In this document: piece after piece, positions 26,638 to 35,616 of the stretch
Position numbering within the stretch: the first letter of the stretch is position 1
Layout of the letters: each line of letters begins with the position of its first letter
Assembly: GCA_004010935.1 (NCBI GenBank)
Contig: CP026511.1
Coordinates: 1,798,001 to 1,862,000 of the forward strand
DNA: 64,000 nt
Direction of reading: 5' to 3'
DNA from: Pseudomonadaceae bacterium SI-3
GTDB lineage: Bacteria > Pseudomonadota > Gammaproteobacteria > Pseudomonadales > Pseudomonadaceae
The notes under the pieces: generated by a model
The model's input: the letters and a program-made list of their open reading frames with translations, nothing else
Database searches by the model: none
What the model was told of the DNA's origin: nothing
Position numbers and translations under genes: made by a program

Positions 26638-27444
26638 ATGCAAAATCGGATGATGGTCACAGGGGCCGGTTCTGGCCTGGGTCGCGAAATTGCGTTGCGC
26701 TGGGCGCGCGAGGGTTGGCAGCTGGCACTGTCGGATGTCAACGAGGCCGGCCTGGCTGAAACTCTGAAGATGGTCCGTGAGGCGGGCGGCGATGGTTTCA
26801 CTCAACGCTGTGACGTGCGCGACTACAGTCAGCTGACAGCGCTGGCACAGGCTTGCGAGAGCAATTTCGGCGGCATCGATGTAGTGGTTAACAACGCCGG
26901 CGTCGCTTCGGGTGGCTTTTTCGAAGAACTGTCGCTGGAGGACTGGGACTGGCAGATCGCGATCAACCTGATGGGCGTGGTCAAGGGCTGCAAGGCGTTC
27001 CTGCCATTGGTGCAGAAGAGCCAGGGCAAGATCATTAACATCGCGTCCATGGCGGCTCTGATGCAAGCGCCAGGAATGAGCAACTACAACGTGGCCAAGG
27101 CCGGCGTAGTGGCGTTGTCCGAAAGCCTGCTGGTGGAGCTGAAGCAGCAGGAAGTCGGGGTTCATGTGGTCTGTCCGTCGTTCTTCCAGACCAATCTGAT
27201 GGATTCCTATCGTGGGCCGACGCCCAACATGAAAGCGCAGATCAGCAAGCTGCTCGAAGCGTCGCCTATTTCCGCTGCCGACATCGCCGACTACATCTAC
27301 CGTCAGGTTGCCGAAGGCGTGTTTATGATCCTGCCGCATGACGAAGGCCGGGCGGCTTGGAAAATCAAGCAGCACAACCCTCAGGCTATCTATGACGAGA
27401 TGGCGCTGCTGGCAGAAAAGAAACGTAGCAAAAGCAAAACCTGA
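26638..27444 (+). CDS. Short-chain dehydrogenase/reductase
   Basis: NAD(P)-dependent oxidoreductase of 268 aa, classical SDR. The cofactor motif is MVTGAGSGLGREIALRWA, followed by the structural NNAG and the catalytic Asn-Ser-Tyr-Lys set, with INLMGVVKG, NIASMAALM and SNYNVAKAG. AAAGG precedes the ATG. The C-terminus is lysine-rich (AEKKRSKSKT). The substrate is unknown. It stands alone between the actP terminator and the MFS gene. Confidence 0.85.
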   Translation: MQNRMMVTGAGSGLGREIALRWAREGWQLALSDVNEAGLAETLKMVREAGGDGFTQRCDVRDYSQLTALAQACESNFGGIDVVVNNAGVASGGFFEELSLEDWDWQIAINLMGVVKGCKAFLPLVQKSQGKIINIASMAALMQAPGMSNYNVAKAGVVALSESLLVELKQQEVGVHVVCPSFFQTNLMDSYRGPTPNMKAQISKLLEASPISAADIADYIYRQVAEGVFMILPHDEGRAAWKIKQHNPQAIYDEMALLAEKKRSKSKT

Positions 27445-27525
27445 CCAGTCGGTCCGTTTTGCTTGTCCTGATCCAGGGGCGAGAGTAGGGTTGCCGGTCC
27501 TACCTAGTCTGCCTCTGGACTCACT

Positions 27526-28698
27526 GTGAAAAATCCGTCTCGCTGGCTGCTCATGCTGGCTCTAGTGCTGGCCGCGATCAATCTTCGGCCCGGTATTACC
27601 TCGTTCGCACCCCTGATCGAACGCATCGCCGAGGAGCTCAGTCTCAGCCGCAGCGTTATTAGCCTTACTACCGCCTTGCCGGTGCTGCTGATGGGGTTGC
27701 TCGCGCCGTTGGCGCCACGTCTGGCGGTGCGGTTCGGACTGGAGCGCACCATCAGCCTGTGCCTTGGCTTGATCGGCCTGGCGCTATTACTGCGTCTGTT
27801 CGGTAAAAGCGCGCCAGTGTTGATTGGCACGGCGGCCATGGTCGGTGCCGGAATCGCGGTCGCCGGGCCGCTGTTGTCAGGCTTCATCAAGCGTTATTTC
27901 CTCGAGCAGATGGGTAAGACTGCCGCTTACTATTCGTTGAGCATGGCTGTTGGCGGCACCATCGGCGTGGTGCTTACCGCACCGGCGGCCGAACTGCTGG
28001 GCCAGCGCTGGACCTGGGGGCTGGCGTTGTGGGCTATTCCCGCGATGCTGGCGCTGTTGATCTGGTGGCGCCTGCCGAACCAGTCGGAGCCGTCAGTCGA
28101 GAGCCGCGCCGGACTGCCGTGGCGTGAGCCACGCGCCTGGTTGGTGAGCATCTATTTCGCCTTGCAGGCCGGTCTGTTCTACGCACTGGCGACTTGGCTG
28201 GTGGCGCGTTACCACGAGGTCGGCTTCAGCCTGCTGCAGAGCAATGCATTTTTCAGTGGCTTCATGCTGATCGGTTTACCCAGCGCGTTCATCATGCCTT
28301 GGCTGGCGCAGCGCTTCGGTCGGCGGCACCTGCTGATGGCTTGCTGCGGCGTACTGGCGACGGTGTGTCTGCTGGTCATTGCCTGGCTTCCTCAGGTCAA
28401 TCCTTTGCTGGTCTGCATGCTGCTGGGCGTGGCTCTGAACGGGACCTTTTCGATGTCACTGGTATTGCCGATGTACGAAGCGAACTCACCGCTTGCGGTT
28501 AGCCGCCTGACGGCGATGATGCTTTGCACCGGTTACTGCCTGGCCTGTTTCACGCCGGTGCTGACCGGGTTGGGCCGCGATATCGCCGGTGATTACCGTG
28601 AACCTTTCCTCGTACTCGCGACCATGTCAGCGGCAATGTCGCTGCTTGCCTTGCGGCTGGCGCCCCGCCGAGATCTGTCTGCTGCGACGACGCCCTAA
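27526..28698 (+). CDS. CynX/NimT-family MFS transporter
   Basis: Twelve-helix major facilitator of 390 aa in the CynX/NimT family (cyanate or nitroimidazole-type transporters). It begins with GTG and MKNPSRWLLMLALVLAAINL, followed by RPGITSFAPLIERI, a segment highly typical of CynX. The cytoplasmic loop 2-3 motif is LAPRLAVRFGLERT. The substrate cannot be inferred. The start has no strong ribosome site, so a slightly later start is possible. It lies 81 bp after the SDR and may be co-transcribed. Confidence 0.85.
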   Translation: MKNPSRWLLMLALVLAAINLRPGITSFAPLIERIAEELSLSRSVISLTTALPVLLMGLLAPLAPRLAVRFGLERTISLCLGLIGLALLLRLFGKSAPVLIGTAAMVGAGIAVAGPLLSGFIKRYFLEQMGKTAAYYSLSMAVGGTIGVVLTAPAAELLGQRWTWGLALWAIPAMLALLIWWRLPNQSEPSVESRAGLPWREPRAWLVSIYFALQAGLFYALATWLVARYHEVGFSLLQSNAFFSGFMLIGLPSAFIMPWLAQRFGRRHLLMACCGVLATVCLLVIAWLPQVNPLLVCMLLGVALNGTFSMSLVLPMYEANSPLAVSRLTAMMLCTGYCLACFTPVLTGLGRDIAGDYREPFLVLATMSAAMSLLALRLAPRRDLSAATTP

Positions 28699-28829
28699 AG
28701 GTGCCGCTATTACCCTAGGTTGTGGTCTGCGTCACCTCTGCGACTCGCGTGCGGGCCATGTCCGCACGGGGCGCTGGAAGGCCGAGCGGAATTGGTCGAA
28801 CATGTCGGACTTTCGCCTGGAGTGTTCCT

Positions 28830-29252
28830 GTGGAGCCGGAATCCATCGTCTACGGCAGCATTCGTGACTGGCCTTCGACCGACCCCGAGCAGTGTCGGCT
28901 GCGCCGTGCAGTCAACCGCCGTGCGCTGTACAGCTTGCCGCAAGGTGAGGGTTGGCCTTTTCTCGGAAGAGAAATGTTTTCCTGCTGCATGGATGAAGGC
29001 GTGTATCAGACCCAGATCATTCACTTCGGCGCCAGCTACCGCGCGGTCGAATATGAATGGGCGCTCTGGGTGCGTCACTTCGAGGCACTGCTGAACGAAC
29101 TCTACTGGACCAGCGCGGTGGTTCACCTAGAGACCGAACTCAACGGCATTCATACCTTCCGCTGGGAAACCGAAAGCGGTTCGCACAGCCCCCATCAGCG
29201 CGATTTGCGTATGCGCTGTGCCTGGGAGCGTGACGGCGGGGTATTCAGCTGA
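28830..29252 (+). CDS. Conserved hypothetical protein
   Basis: A 140-aa soluble protein that I cannot assign. It begins GTG-EPESIVYGSIRDWP and has a histidine- and tryptophan-rich middle (CCMDEGVYQTQIIHFGASYR, VEYEWALWVRHFEALL) and a charged C-terminus. GGAG lies 7 nt before the GTG at 28830. The longer frame to 28722 lacks support. It is convergent with the YheU-like gene 3 bp away. Reading-frame integrity and composition suggest a real gene. Confidence 0.6.
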   Translation: MEPESIVYGSIRDWPSTDPEQCRLRRAVNRRALYSLPQGEGWPFLGREMFSCCMDEGVYQTQIIHFGASYRAVEYEWALWVRHFEALLNELYWTSAVVHLETELNGIHTFRWETESGSHSPHQRDLRMRCAWERDGGVFS

Positions 29253-29255
29253 AAT

Positions 29256-29486
29256 CTAGTCTTCCAGCCATTCCTTCGGTACCTCGCGCCTGAGCGCGAG
29301 CTGGCACTGCTGATGATCAACATCGAACACGATGACCGCGGTGCCTTTGCGCAGTGCCTGGCGTACCCGCTCGACGCGGGTTTCCTGCGGCGTCTCGTCG
29401 CCATTATCGGTGCCCTCGCGGGTCACGAAGTCTTCGATGAGGCGGGTCAGGGTGTCAGGTTCGAGCTGGTCGTAAGGGATGAGCAT
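29256..29486 (-). CDS. YheU family protein
   Basis: A 76-aa protein of the YheU family: MLIPYDQLEPDTLTRLIEDF, then VTREGTDNGDE and RVERVRQALRKGTAVIVFD. This matches the typical YheU start (MIIP.. L.p.TL..lIE.FV.REGTDYG) and the C-terminal LRxGxxvIvfd. Function unknown; cytoplasmic. It starts 10 bp after the stop of the large sensor kinase, so it is probably co-transcribed and perhaps coupled, since its own ribosome site is poor. Confidence 0.87.
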   Translation of the reverse strand: MLIPYDQLEPDTLTRLIEDFVTREGTDNGDETPQETRVERVRQALRKGTAVIVFDVDHQQCQLALRREVPKEWLED

Positions 29487-29496
29487 CGGCGTCGGA

Positions 29497-32262
29497 TCAA
29501 GTGGGATGGTGCAGGTCGGGTTCGCTAATCGGCGCGTTGAGGAACCGATCCAGGTAAGCATACAGCTGCTCGCTGTCCAATGGCTTGCCAATGAAATCGT
29601 CCATGCCGGCCTCGCTGCCAGCGCGGCGATGCTCCTCGAGCACATGGGCGGTCAGTGCGATGATCGGCACGGGTCGCAACTGCAATTGCGCTTCGAGTCG
29701 GCGGATCTGTCGGCTGGCCTCGAATCCGTCCATTTCCGGCATCTCGCAGTCCATCAAAATCAGCTGCACAGCGGCCGGGTTCTCGCTGTACGCACTGATT
29801 GCCCTGTGCCCGTTTTCAGCAACCATGACCTCATAGCCGCGTTTGCGCAGCAGGCTGGACACGACCATCTGGCTGACCGGGTTGTCCTCGACTACTAGGA
29901 TGAGCGGCTTGCGGCCTGTCAGGCTGTCGGCGGCCACCATCGCAGCGCCATTAGGCGTTCGGGTTCCCTGATAGAGGCGATGCAGTGCTTCGCGCAAGGG
30001 GCCGAGCAACAGGGGCAACGGCAGGCTTGCCAGGTGCAACGATGACGACGCAGGTGAGGGCTCGCTTTGTGGCGGGTAGAGCAGCATTACGCGTTGATTT
30101 GGTTCGAGCTGGTCGGCCACGGCGTTGAGCCATGCCTGTGGTTTGCCAGGCCAGGGTGCCATGATCACCAGCAGCGGGGCTGAAGCCTGATCGTCGAGGT
30201 AGCGGCGCAGTCGTTGCGGCTCCTCGCAACGGACGATTCGCATGCCCCAACGGTGGAGCAGATTGCCCATCGCATCCAGTGCACAGATATCCCGAGACGC
30301 GATCACGGCGGTTCGGCCTTCGAGCAAGGTCGTGAGTGGGTCAGAGTTATCGCTCGCCTCCCGCAGCGGAATGTCGAAGCTGAATTGGCTGCCCTGGCCA
30401 GGCGTGCTCTGCACTTCGATCTGGCCGCCCATCATTTCCACCAGTTCCTTGCTGATGACCAAGCCCAGGCCGCTGCCACCGTAGCGTCGGGTTGTACTGG
30501 AATCACCTTGTGCGAAGGACTCGAACAGCTGGGCCAGCACCTCGGCGCGCATGCCGATGCCGCTGTCGGTGATCGTAAAGACCAGGCTTCGGCCGCCCTC
30601 CGGTCCCTGACAGACGACCTGCAGCACCACGCAACCCTGTTCGGTGAACTTCAACGAATTGCTCAGCAGGTTCATCAGGACTTGCTTGAGACGGGTCGGG
30701 TCGCCGCGAAGACGGCGTGGCACACCGGGCGCAAGGCTGAGATGCAGGTTCAGCTGCTTCTGCAGCGCTTGGGCTGTGAACAGGCTGATGGTTTCGGAGG
30801 CCAGCGCTTCCAAGTCGAACTCGATGTCCTCCAAGACCAGTTTGCCGGCGCCGATCCTTGCGTAGTCGAGGATGTCGTTGATGACCGTCATCAGCGAGTT
30901 GCTGGAGCTGGCAACCGTATCGAGGTAGAAGCGCTGGTTACGATCCAGCGGGGTCTCACGCAGCAATTGCAGCATGCCCAGTACGCCGTTCAATGGCGTG
31001 CGGATCTCGTGGCTCATTTTTGCCAGAAAGCGACTTTTTGCCTGGTTCTCGCTTTCTGCCCGCTCGGCTGCCTGGCGCGAACGGAAGCCTTCTTCCTTAA
31101 GCAGGTTGATACGGTCGGCGAGCCCGATCGACAGCGTGATCAACTCGAAGGCGATGCCAACTTTGACAATCGACGCGCCATACAGGCCCAACAGGTTGAA
31201 GCCCAGTGAACCAGCTGTGACGATGACGAACGTCGCCAGCAGGACGCCCCAGGCCAGCGTGTAATAAAGGCCATAGCGCACGCCGCGGCTCCAGACGAAA
31301 GCGCCAGTCAGCAACAGGCCGATCGAAGAGCCGATGACCATTACACTGGCGAGCACGCTCCAGACCTGCGTTTCCAGAACGAATCCGGACAGCAGCGCAC
31401 CCATCGACAGGATCAGCACCACACGCAGGGCGAAGTCCAGGCGCGGGAAGTACTCTCGGGTATGCAGAAAATGGCGGCTGAATTGGACCGACACCAGGCA
31501 ATGGCTGAACATCAGCGCGTAGATGCCTAACGCGACCACGTCGCCTGCATCGTTCAGCCATTTGACCAGCAAGCCATCGAAGCTGAGTGCGAACAGGCCC
31601 ACGTTGAGGTTGTAGATCAGATACCAAAAATACGCTGGCTCACGCAGCGAGAGGAACAGGAAGAAGTTGTAGCAGAACATCGCAAACAGCACGCCATAGA
31701 AGGCCCCGGCCAAGCCCATCGAGTCTTCGGTTGCTTCGGCGTTAGCGGCGTAGGTGCTGAAATACAGCGGGACGTACAGGGTGCTGGTGCTTTGCACACG
31801 CAACAGCAAGGTCGAGGTGCCGGGCGCGAGCTCTACTGGAAACAAGAAGTTGCTGACCCTGACCGAGCGCTCACTGAACGGATGGTTGTCCCCCGAGTGC
31901 TGTCGGCTGATACGACCGTCCGGGTGACGGAGATACAGCTGGATATCGTCAAGCAGCGGGTAGTTGATTTCTACGAAGCCGCCGAGAGGGTCGTGGAGTT
32001 GGTTGTCCAGCTCGACACGGAACCACCAGACCGAATCGTTCTTCCCCTTATTGGGGTGTACGCCTGATACTGGCTCGAAGGTTTTTTCGGGTAGCGCGAA
32101 CACCTCGGCCACGCTCAGTTCGGCGGCAGGGTCTCTCAGAAAGTAACTTGAGCTGCCCAGTGCTTGGCGAAAATGCTGTGAATCCACAGGCACGGGCTCA
32201 AAGGCCGATGCCTGAGCGGTCAGACAGAATAGGAAGACGGCCAGAAAAAGACGCGGCAGCAT
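29497..32262 (-). CDS. 7TM-DISM hybrid histidine kinase/response regulator
   Basis: Membrane sensor kinase of 921 aa with the architecture of RetS/LadS-type proteins. A signal peptide ([20 protein letters not shown]) is followed by a periplasmic 7TMR-DISMED2 carbohydrate-binding-like domain (about residues 30-170), seven membrane helices (about 180-390), and a coiled coil. The HisKA domain has [18 protein letters not shown] (phospho-His), and the HATPase has [18 protein letters not shown] and [12 protein letters not shown] degenerate receiver-like segment precedes a C-terminal receiver with [24 protein letters not shown] (phospho-Asp) and the conserved Lys in IGKPLD. The start at 32262 gives the signal peptide; 32 upstream codons are not supported. 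No partner regulator is adjacent apart from YheU. Confidence 0.9.
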   Translation of the reverse strand: MLPRLFLAVFLFCLTAQASAFEPVPVDSQHFRQALGSSSYFLRDPAAELSVAEVFALPEKTFEPVSGVHPNKGKNDSVWWFRVELDNQLHDPLGGFVEINYPLLDDIQLYLRHPDGRISRQHSGDNHPFSERSVRVSNFLFPVELAPGTSTLLLRVQSTSTLYVPLYFSTYAANAEATEDSMGLAGAFYGVLFAMFCYNFFLFLSLREPAYFWYLIYNLNVGLFALSFDGLLVKWLNDAGDVVALGIYALMFSHCLVSVQFSRHFLHTREYFPRLDFALRVVLILSMGALLSGFVLETQVWSVLASVMVIGSSIGLLLTGAFVWSRGVRYGLYYTLAWGVLLATFVIVTAGSLGFNLLGLYGASIVKVGIAFELITLSIGLADRINLLKEEGFRSRQAAERAESENQAKSRFLAKMSHEIRTPLNGVLGMLQLLRETPLDRNQRFYLDTVASSSNSLMTVINDILDYARIGAGKLVLEDIEFDLEALASETISLFTAQALQKQLNLHLSLAPGVPRRLRGDPTRLKQVLMNLLSNSLKFTEQGCVVLQVVCQGPEGGRSLVFTITDSGIGMRAEVLAQLFESFAQGDSSTTRRYGGSGLGLVISKELVEMMGGQIEVQSTPGQGSQFSFDIPLREASDNSDPLTTLLEGRTAVIASRDICALDAMGNLLHRWGMRIVRCEEPQRLRRYLDDQASAPLLVIMAPWPGKPQAWLNAVADQLEPNQRVMLLYPPQSEPSPASSSLHLASLPLPLLLGPLREALHRLYQGTRTPNGAAMVAADSLTGRKPLILVVEDNPVSQMVVSSLLRKRGYEVMVAENGHRAISAYSENPAAVQLILMDCEMPEMDGFEASRQIRRLEAQLQLRPVPIIALTAHVLEEHRRAGSEAGMDDFIGKPLDSEQLYAYLDRFLNAPISEPDLHHPT

Positions 32263-32449
32263 GTTATTGACCCAAGGCGTGCAAACTCGCAAAACGCAGT
32301 TTCCAGTCGCGCGAAGGATAAATTCCTTCGATTCATGCCTGACTGGCCAAGCATCCATATATTTCAGAGGTTTGCGACTTTGCCCGGATCAGCGCCGCCC
32401 CGCAATCGGCAAATGCCTCAAGTTGGCGGCGCATCATGAAACGTGGCCA

Positions 32450-33649
32450 TCAACCGGACGAATCATCGGTTTGTTTGTCGAAGATCGAATCGACTGCCGG
32501 CACGCGCGTGTCGTTCTCCATTTGGGTCACGTGTTCGAGTTGATGGCTGAAGTTTTCCAGTGAGTCTTTGCTCGTGTGGGCATCGCTGGTGAAGACCGGT
32601 GGGCTCAGCAAGTAGGCCGAAATCAAGCGGCTCATGGCCGCCAGGCTGTCGATGTGGGTGCGCTCATAGCCATGCGTCGCGTCGCAACCAAAGGCCAGCA
32701 AAGCGGTGCGGATGTCGTGACCGGCTGCAATCGCCGACTGCGCATCGCTGTGGTAATAGCGGAACAGATCGCGACGCACCGGTACCTCATTGGCTTCCGC
32801 CAGTTTCAACAGGTGCCGCGACAGGTGGAAATCATAAGGCCCGCCTGAATCCTGCATGGCTACGGTGACGGCGTGTTCGCTGGATTCCTGTCCCTTGGCC
32901 GTCGGCGCAATGTCGATGCCGACGAACTCGCTGACATCCCAGGGCAGGGCGCCGGCTGCACCAGAACCGGTTTCCTCGGTAATGGTAAACAGCGGATGGC
33001 AGTCGATCGGCGGCTCACGGCCGCTTTCAACCACGGCTTTGAGCGACGCCAGCAAGGCTGCCACTCCGGCCTTGTCGTCCAGATGGCGGGAGCTGATGTA
33101 ACCGCTGTCGGTGAACTCGGGCATCGGGTCGAACGCGACGAAATCGCCCACATTGATTCCTAGCGCAAGCGTGTCGGCGCGGCCTGCGGTGTACCCGTCC
33201 AGGCGCAGTTCGACGTGGTTCCAGCTGATCGGCATCTCGTCAACCGCAGTATTGAATGCATGTCCCGACGCCAGAAGAGGCAGCACGCTGCCCCGGACCA
33301 CGCCGGTGTCGGTGAACACGCTGACGCGGCTGCCTTCGGCGAAACGACTCGACCAGCAGCCCACCGGAGACAAGCCAAGTCGGCCATTGTCCTGGATCTC
33401 CCGGACGCTGGCGCCGATGGTATCCAGGTGTGCGGCGATGGCTCGATCCGGGCTGTACCGACGGCCTTTGAGTGTGGCGCGGATGGTCCCGCGACGGGTC
33501 AGCTCGAAAGGAATGCCAAGCTCCTTCAGCCGCTCCGCCACGTAGCGAACAATGGTGTCGGTGAAGCCGGTGGGGCTGGGAATGGCGAGCATTTCCAGCA
33601 GCACACGCTGCAGGTAGTTGAGGTCTGGTTCTGGAAGCTTGGCAGTCAT
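32450..33649 (-). CDS. M42-like peptidase/hydrolase of the NAGGN osmoprotectant cluster
   Basis: Metallo-hydrolase of 399 aa of the M42 aminopeptidase type that recurs next to the NAGGN synthesis genes and may take part in its turnover. Metal and catalytic motifs are AIAAHLDTIGAS (His, Asp), SSRHLDDKAGVAALL (bridging Asp), FTITEETGSGAAG (Glu pair), VGIDIAPTAKG (Asp) and ATHGYERTH (His). The second ATG (33649) has AAGGA at a 6-nt spacing, whereas the first (33655) abuts the ribosome site. It is third in the order amidotransferase, synthetase, peptidase. The role in N-acetylglutaminylglutamine amide breakdown is inference. Confidence 0.87.
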   Translation of the reverse strand: MTAKLPEPDLNYLQRVLLEMLAIPSPTGFTDTIVRYVAERLKELGIPFELTRRGTIRATLKGRRYSPDRAIAAHLDTIGASVREIQDNGRLGLSPVGCWSSRFAEGSRVSVFTDTGVVRGSVLPLLASGHAFNTAVDEMPISWNHVELRLDGYTAGRADTLALGINVGDFVAFDPMPEFTDSGYISSRHLDDKAGVAALLASLKAVVESGREPPIDCHPLFTITEETGSGAAGALPWDVSEFVGIDIAPTAKGQESSEHAVTVAMQDSGGPYDFHLSRHLLKLAEANEVPVRRDLFRYYHSDAQSAIAAGHDIRTALLAFGCDATHGYERTHIDSLAAMSRLISAYLLSPPVFTSDAHTSKDSLENFSHQLEHVTQMENDTRVPAVDSIFDKQTDDSSG

Positions 33650-33740
33650 GATCATTCCTTAGCGGCGAAAAACGGGCTGCCGCCATTCAGGTGAGTGAAG
33701 TTGAGCTGCGGTAGTGCCGCAAGCGAGGCGGCTGGGCCAT

Positions 33741-33762
33741 TCCGGCACCTGAGGGTGCCGGA
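33741..33762. repeat. Hairpin between the NAGGN synthetase and peptidase genes
   Basis: Perfect 9-bp inverted repeat TCCGGCACC-TGAG-GGTGCCGGA, with further flanking complementarity (GGCTGGGCC / GAGCCAGGCC), in the 142-bp gap. With no T run it looks like an mRNA processing or stability element rather than a terminator. Confidence 0.5.
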
Positions 33763-33791
33763 GCCAGGCCATCAACGGCCTGGTTGCCCCG

Positions 33792-35534
33792 CTAATGGGT
33801 GCCGTAGCTGAGTGGAAAGAGCAGGTCGACGAAGCGTTCGGCGGTCGGCTGCGGATGATGATTGGCCAGTCCGACTCGCTCATTCGCTTCAATGAAAACG
33901 TACTCAGGCTGGTCTGCCGCCGGCACCAACAGATCGAGACCAACCACCGGGATATCCAGCGCACGGGCCGCGCGGACTGCAGCGTCGATCAGCTCGGGGT
34001 GCAGCTGATCGGTTACATCGTCGAGCGTGCCGCCAGTATGCAGATTGGCGGTACGACGAACCGTCAAATGCTGGCCACGTGGCAGCACGCTGTCGTAATC
34101 GAAGCCGGCTTCACTAATGCACCGATGGGTTTCCTCATCCATCGGGATTTTGCTTTCGCCACCCGTCGCGGCCTGGCGACGGCGACTCTGGGTTTCGATC
34201 AGTTCTTGGATGGAGTGGCTGCCGTCGCCAACCACTTCAGCCGGACGTCGAATTGCTGCAGCGACCACCTCATAGCCGATCACCACGATGCGCAGGTCAA
34301 GACCGGGATGGAAGCTTTCGAGCAAGACGCGTTGATCGAAGTGGCGTGCTCGGGAAATCGCTTCCTCCACGTCCTCAGGGCTACGAAGATCGACCGAGAC
34401 CCCGTGGCCCTGTTCGCCATCGAGCGGCTTGACCACGACACTGCCATGCTTTTCCAGAAACGCCTCGTTATCCTCTGGTGTCCCTGCGAGCTGCTGCGCT
34501 GGCAGTTTGAGCCCAGCGCGGGCGAGGGTGCGGTGCGTCAGGCTCTTGTCCTGGCACAACGTCATGCTCACCGCTGAAGTGAGGTCCGACAATGATTCGC
34601 GGCAGCGAACCTTTCGGCCGCCCTGGGTCAGGGTGAACAGGCCGGCTTCGGTGTCGTCGATGGTGATTTCGATGCCGCGGCGCCGTGCCTCGTCGACGAT
34701 GATCTTGGCATAGGGATTCAGCTCGGCTTCCGGGCCAGGCCCTAGAAACAAGGGCTGGTTGAAGGTGTTCTTGCGTTTGACCGTGAAGGTCTGCAGGTCA
34801 CGGAAACCGAGCTTGGCGTAGAGCGCCTTGGCCTGCTTGTTGTCGTGCAGCACTGACAAATCGAGGTAGGCCAGCCCGCGCCCCATGTAGTGTTCGATCA
34901 AATGGCGAACCAGCGCTTCGCCAACGCCAGGGCGGGTGCAGGTTGGCGCGACCGCCAGACACCAGAGGCTGGAGCCGTTCTCCGGATCGTTGAAAGCCTT
35001 GTGGTGATTGATGCCCATCACGCTGCCGATGATCTGGCCAGAGTCGTCGTCCTCGGCCAGCCAATAAACCGGACCACCTTGCTCTCGTGGGGTGCACAGC
35101 TCCGGGTTGACGGGCAGCATATGGCGGGACTGGTACAGGCTATTGATCGCTTTCCAGTCCTCCTCGCTCTGGGCGCGCCGGATGCCGAAACCGCGGAAGC
35201 TGCGGCGGGCCGGGCGGTAATCGGTGAACCAGATGCGAGAGGTGTCCGAGGGGTCAAGGAACAGCTGCTGCGGCGCATAGGCGAGCACCTGGTGCGGCGC
35301 GGCAACGTACAGCGCAATGTCCCGCTCTCCGGCCTGTTCATGGAGCAGGTCGGCAGCGAGCTTTTCAGGGTCGGAGTAGGTGTGTCCGATCAGGATGCGG
35401 CCCCAGCCACAGTGCAGGGTTACGGGCGCCTGAGGTTCCGCCTGGCCATCTTCCGCGAGTCGTTGCTGCAGGCGCTCGTAGGTCGGTGTCTGGCCGCGTA
35501 ACAGCCGCTGTCCATAGGCTTGAGACTTCTGCAT
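33792..35534 (-). CDS. ngg: N-acetylglutaminylglutamine synthetase
   Basis: Bifunctional-looking enzyme of 580 aa that makes the dipeptide N-acetylglutaminylglutamine for the osmoprotectant NAGGN. The first half contains a GNAT acetyltransferase domain (about residues 110-260: IGSVMGINHHKAF, LAVAPTCTRPGVGEALVRHL, ALYAKLGFRD). The second half is an ATP-grasp ligase (VVVKPLDGEQGHGVSVDL, VLLESFHPGLDLRIVVIGYE, VVGLDLLV and EYVFIEANERVGL). The ATG at 35534 has AAGGA 7 nt upstream; one at 35558 is less likely. It sits 82 bp after the amidotransferase gene, as in the known cluster. Osmotic induction is expected but is not visible in the sequence. Confidence 0.9.
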   Translation of the reverse strand: MQKSQAYGQRLLRGQTPTYERLQQRLAEDGQAEPQAPVTLHCGWGRILIGHTYSDPEKLAADLLHEQAGERDIALYVAAPHQVLAYAPQQLFLDPSDTSRIWFTDYRPARRSFRGFGIRRAQSEEDWKAINSLYQSRHMLPVNPELCTPREQGGPVYWLAEDDDSGQIIGSVMGINHHKAFNDPENGSSLWCLAVAPTCTRPGVGEALVRHLIEHYMGRGLAYLDLSVLHDNKQAKALYAKLGFRDLQTFTVKRKNTFNQPLFLGPGPEAELNPYAKIIVDEARRRGIEITIDDTEAGLFTLTQGGRKVRCRESLSDLTSAVSMTLCQDKSLTHRTLARAGLKLPAQQLAGTPEDNEAFLEKHGSVVVKPLDGEQGHGVSVDLRSPEDVEEAISRARHFDQRVLLESFHPGLDLRIVVIGYEVVAAAIRRPAEVVGDGSHSIQELIETQSRRRQAATGGESKIPMDEETHRCISEAGFDYDSVLPRGQHLTVRRTANLHTGGTLDDVTDQLHPELIDAAVRAARALDIPVVGLDLLVPAADQPEYVFIEANERVGLANHHPQPTAERFVDLLFPLSYGTH

Positions 35535-35616
35535 GGTACGTTCCTTGGAGCTTGTCACGACGTCACGGCATTTGTCGTATCAACCGGCCTGGCGCCGTGC
35601 CGTCATGATCGGGTTC

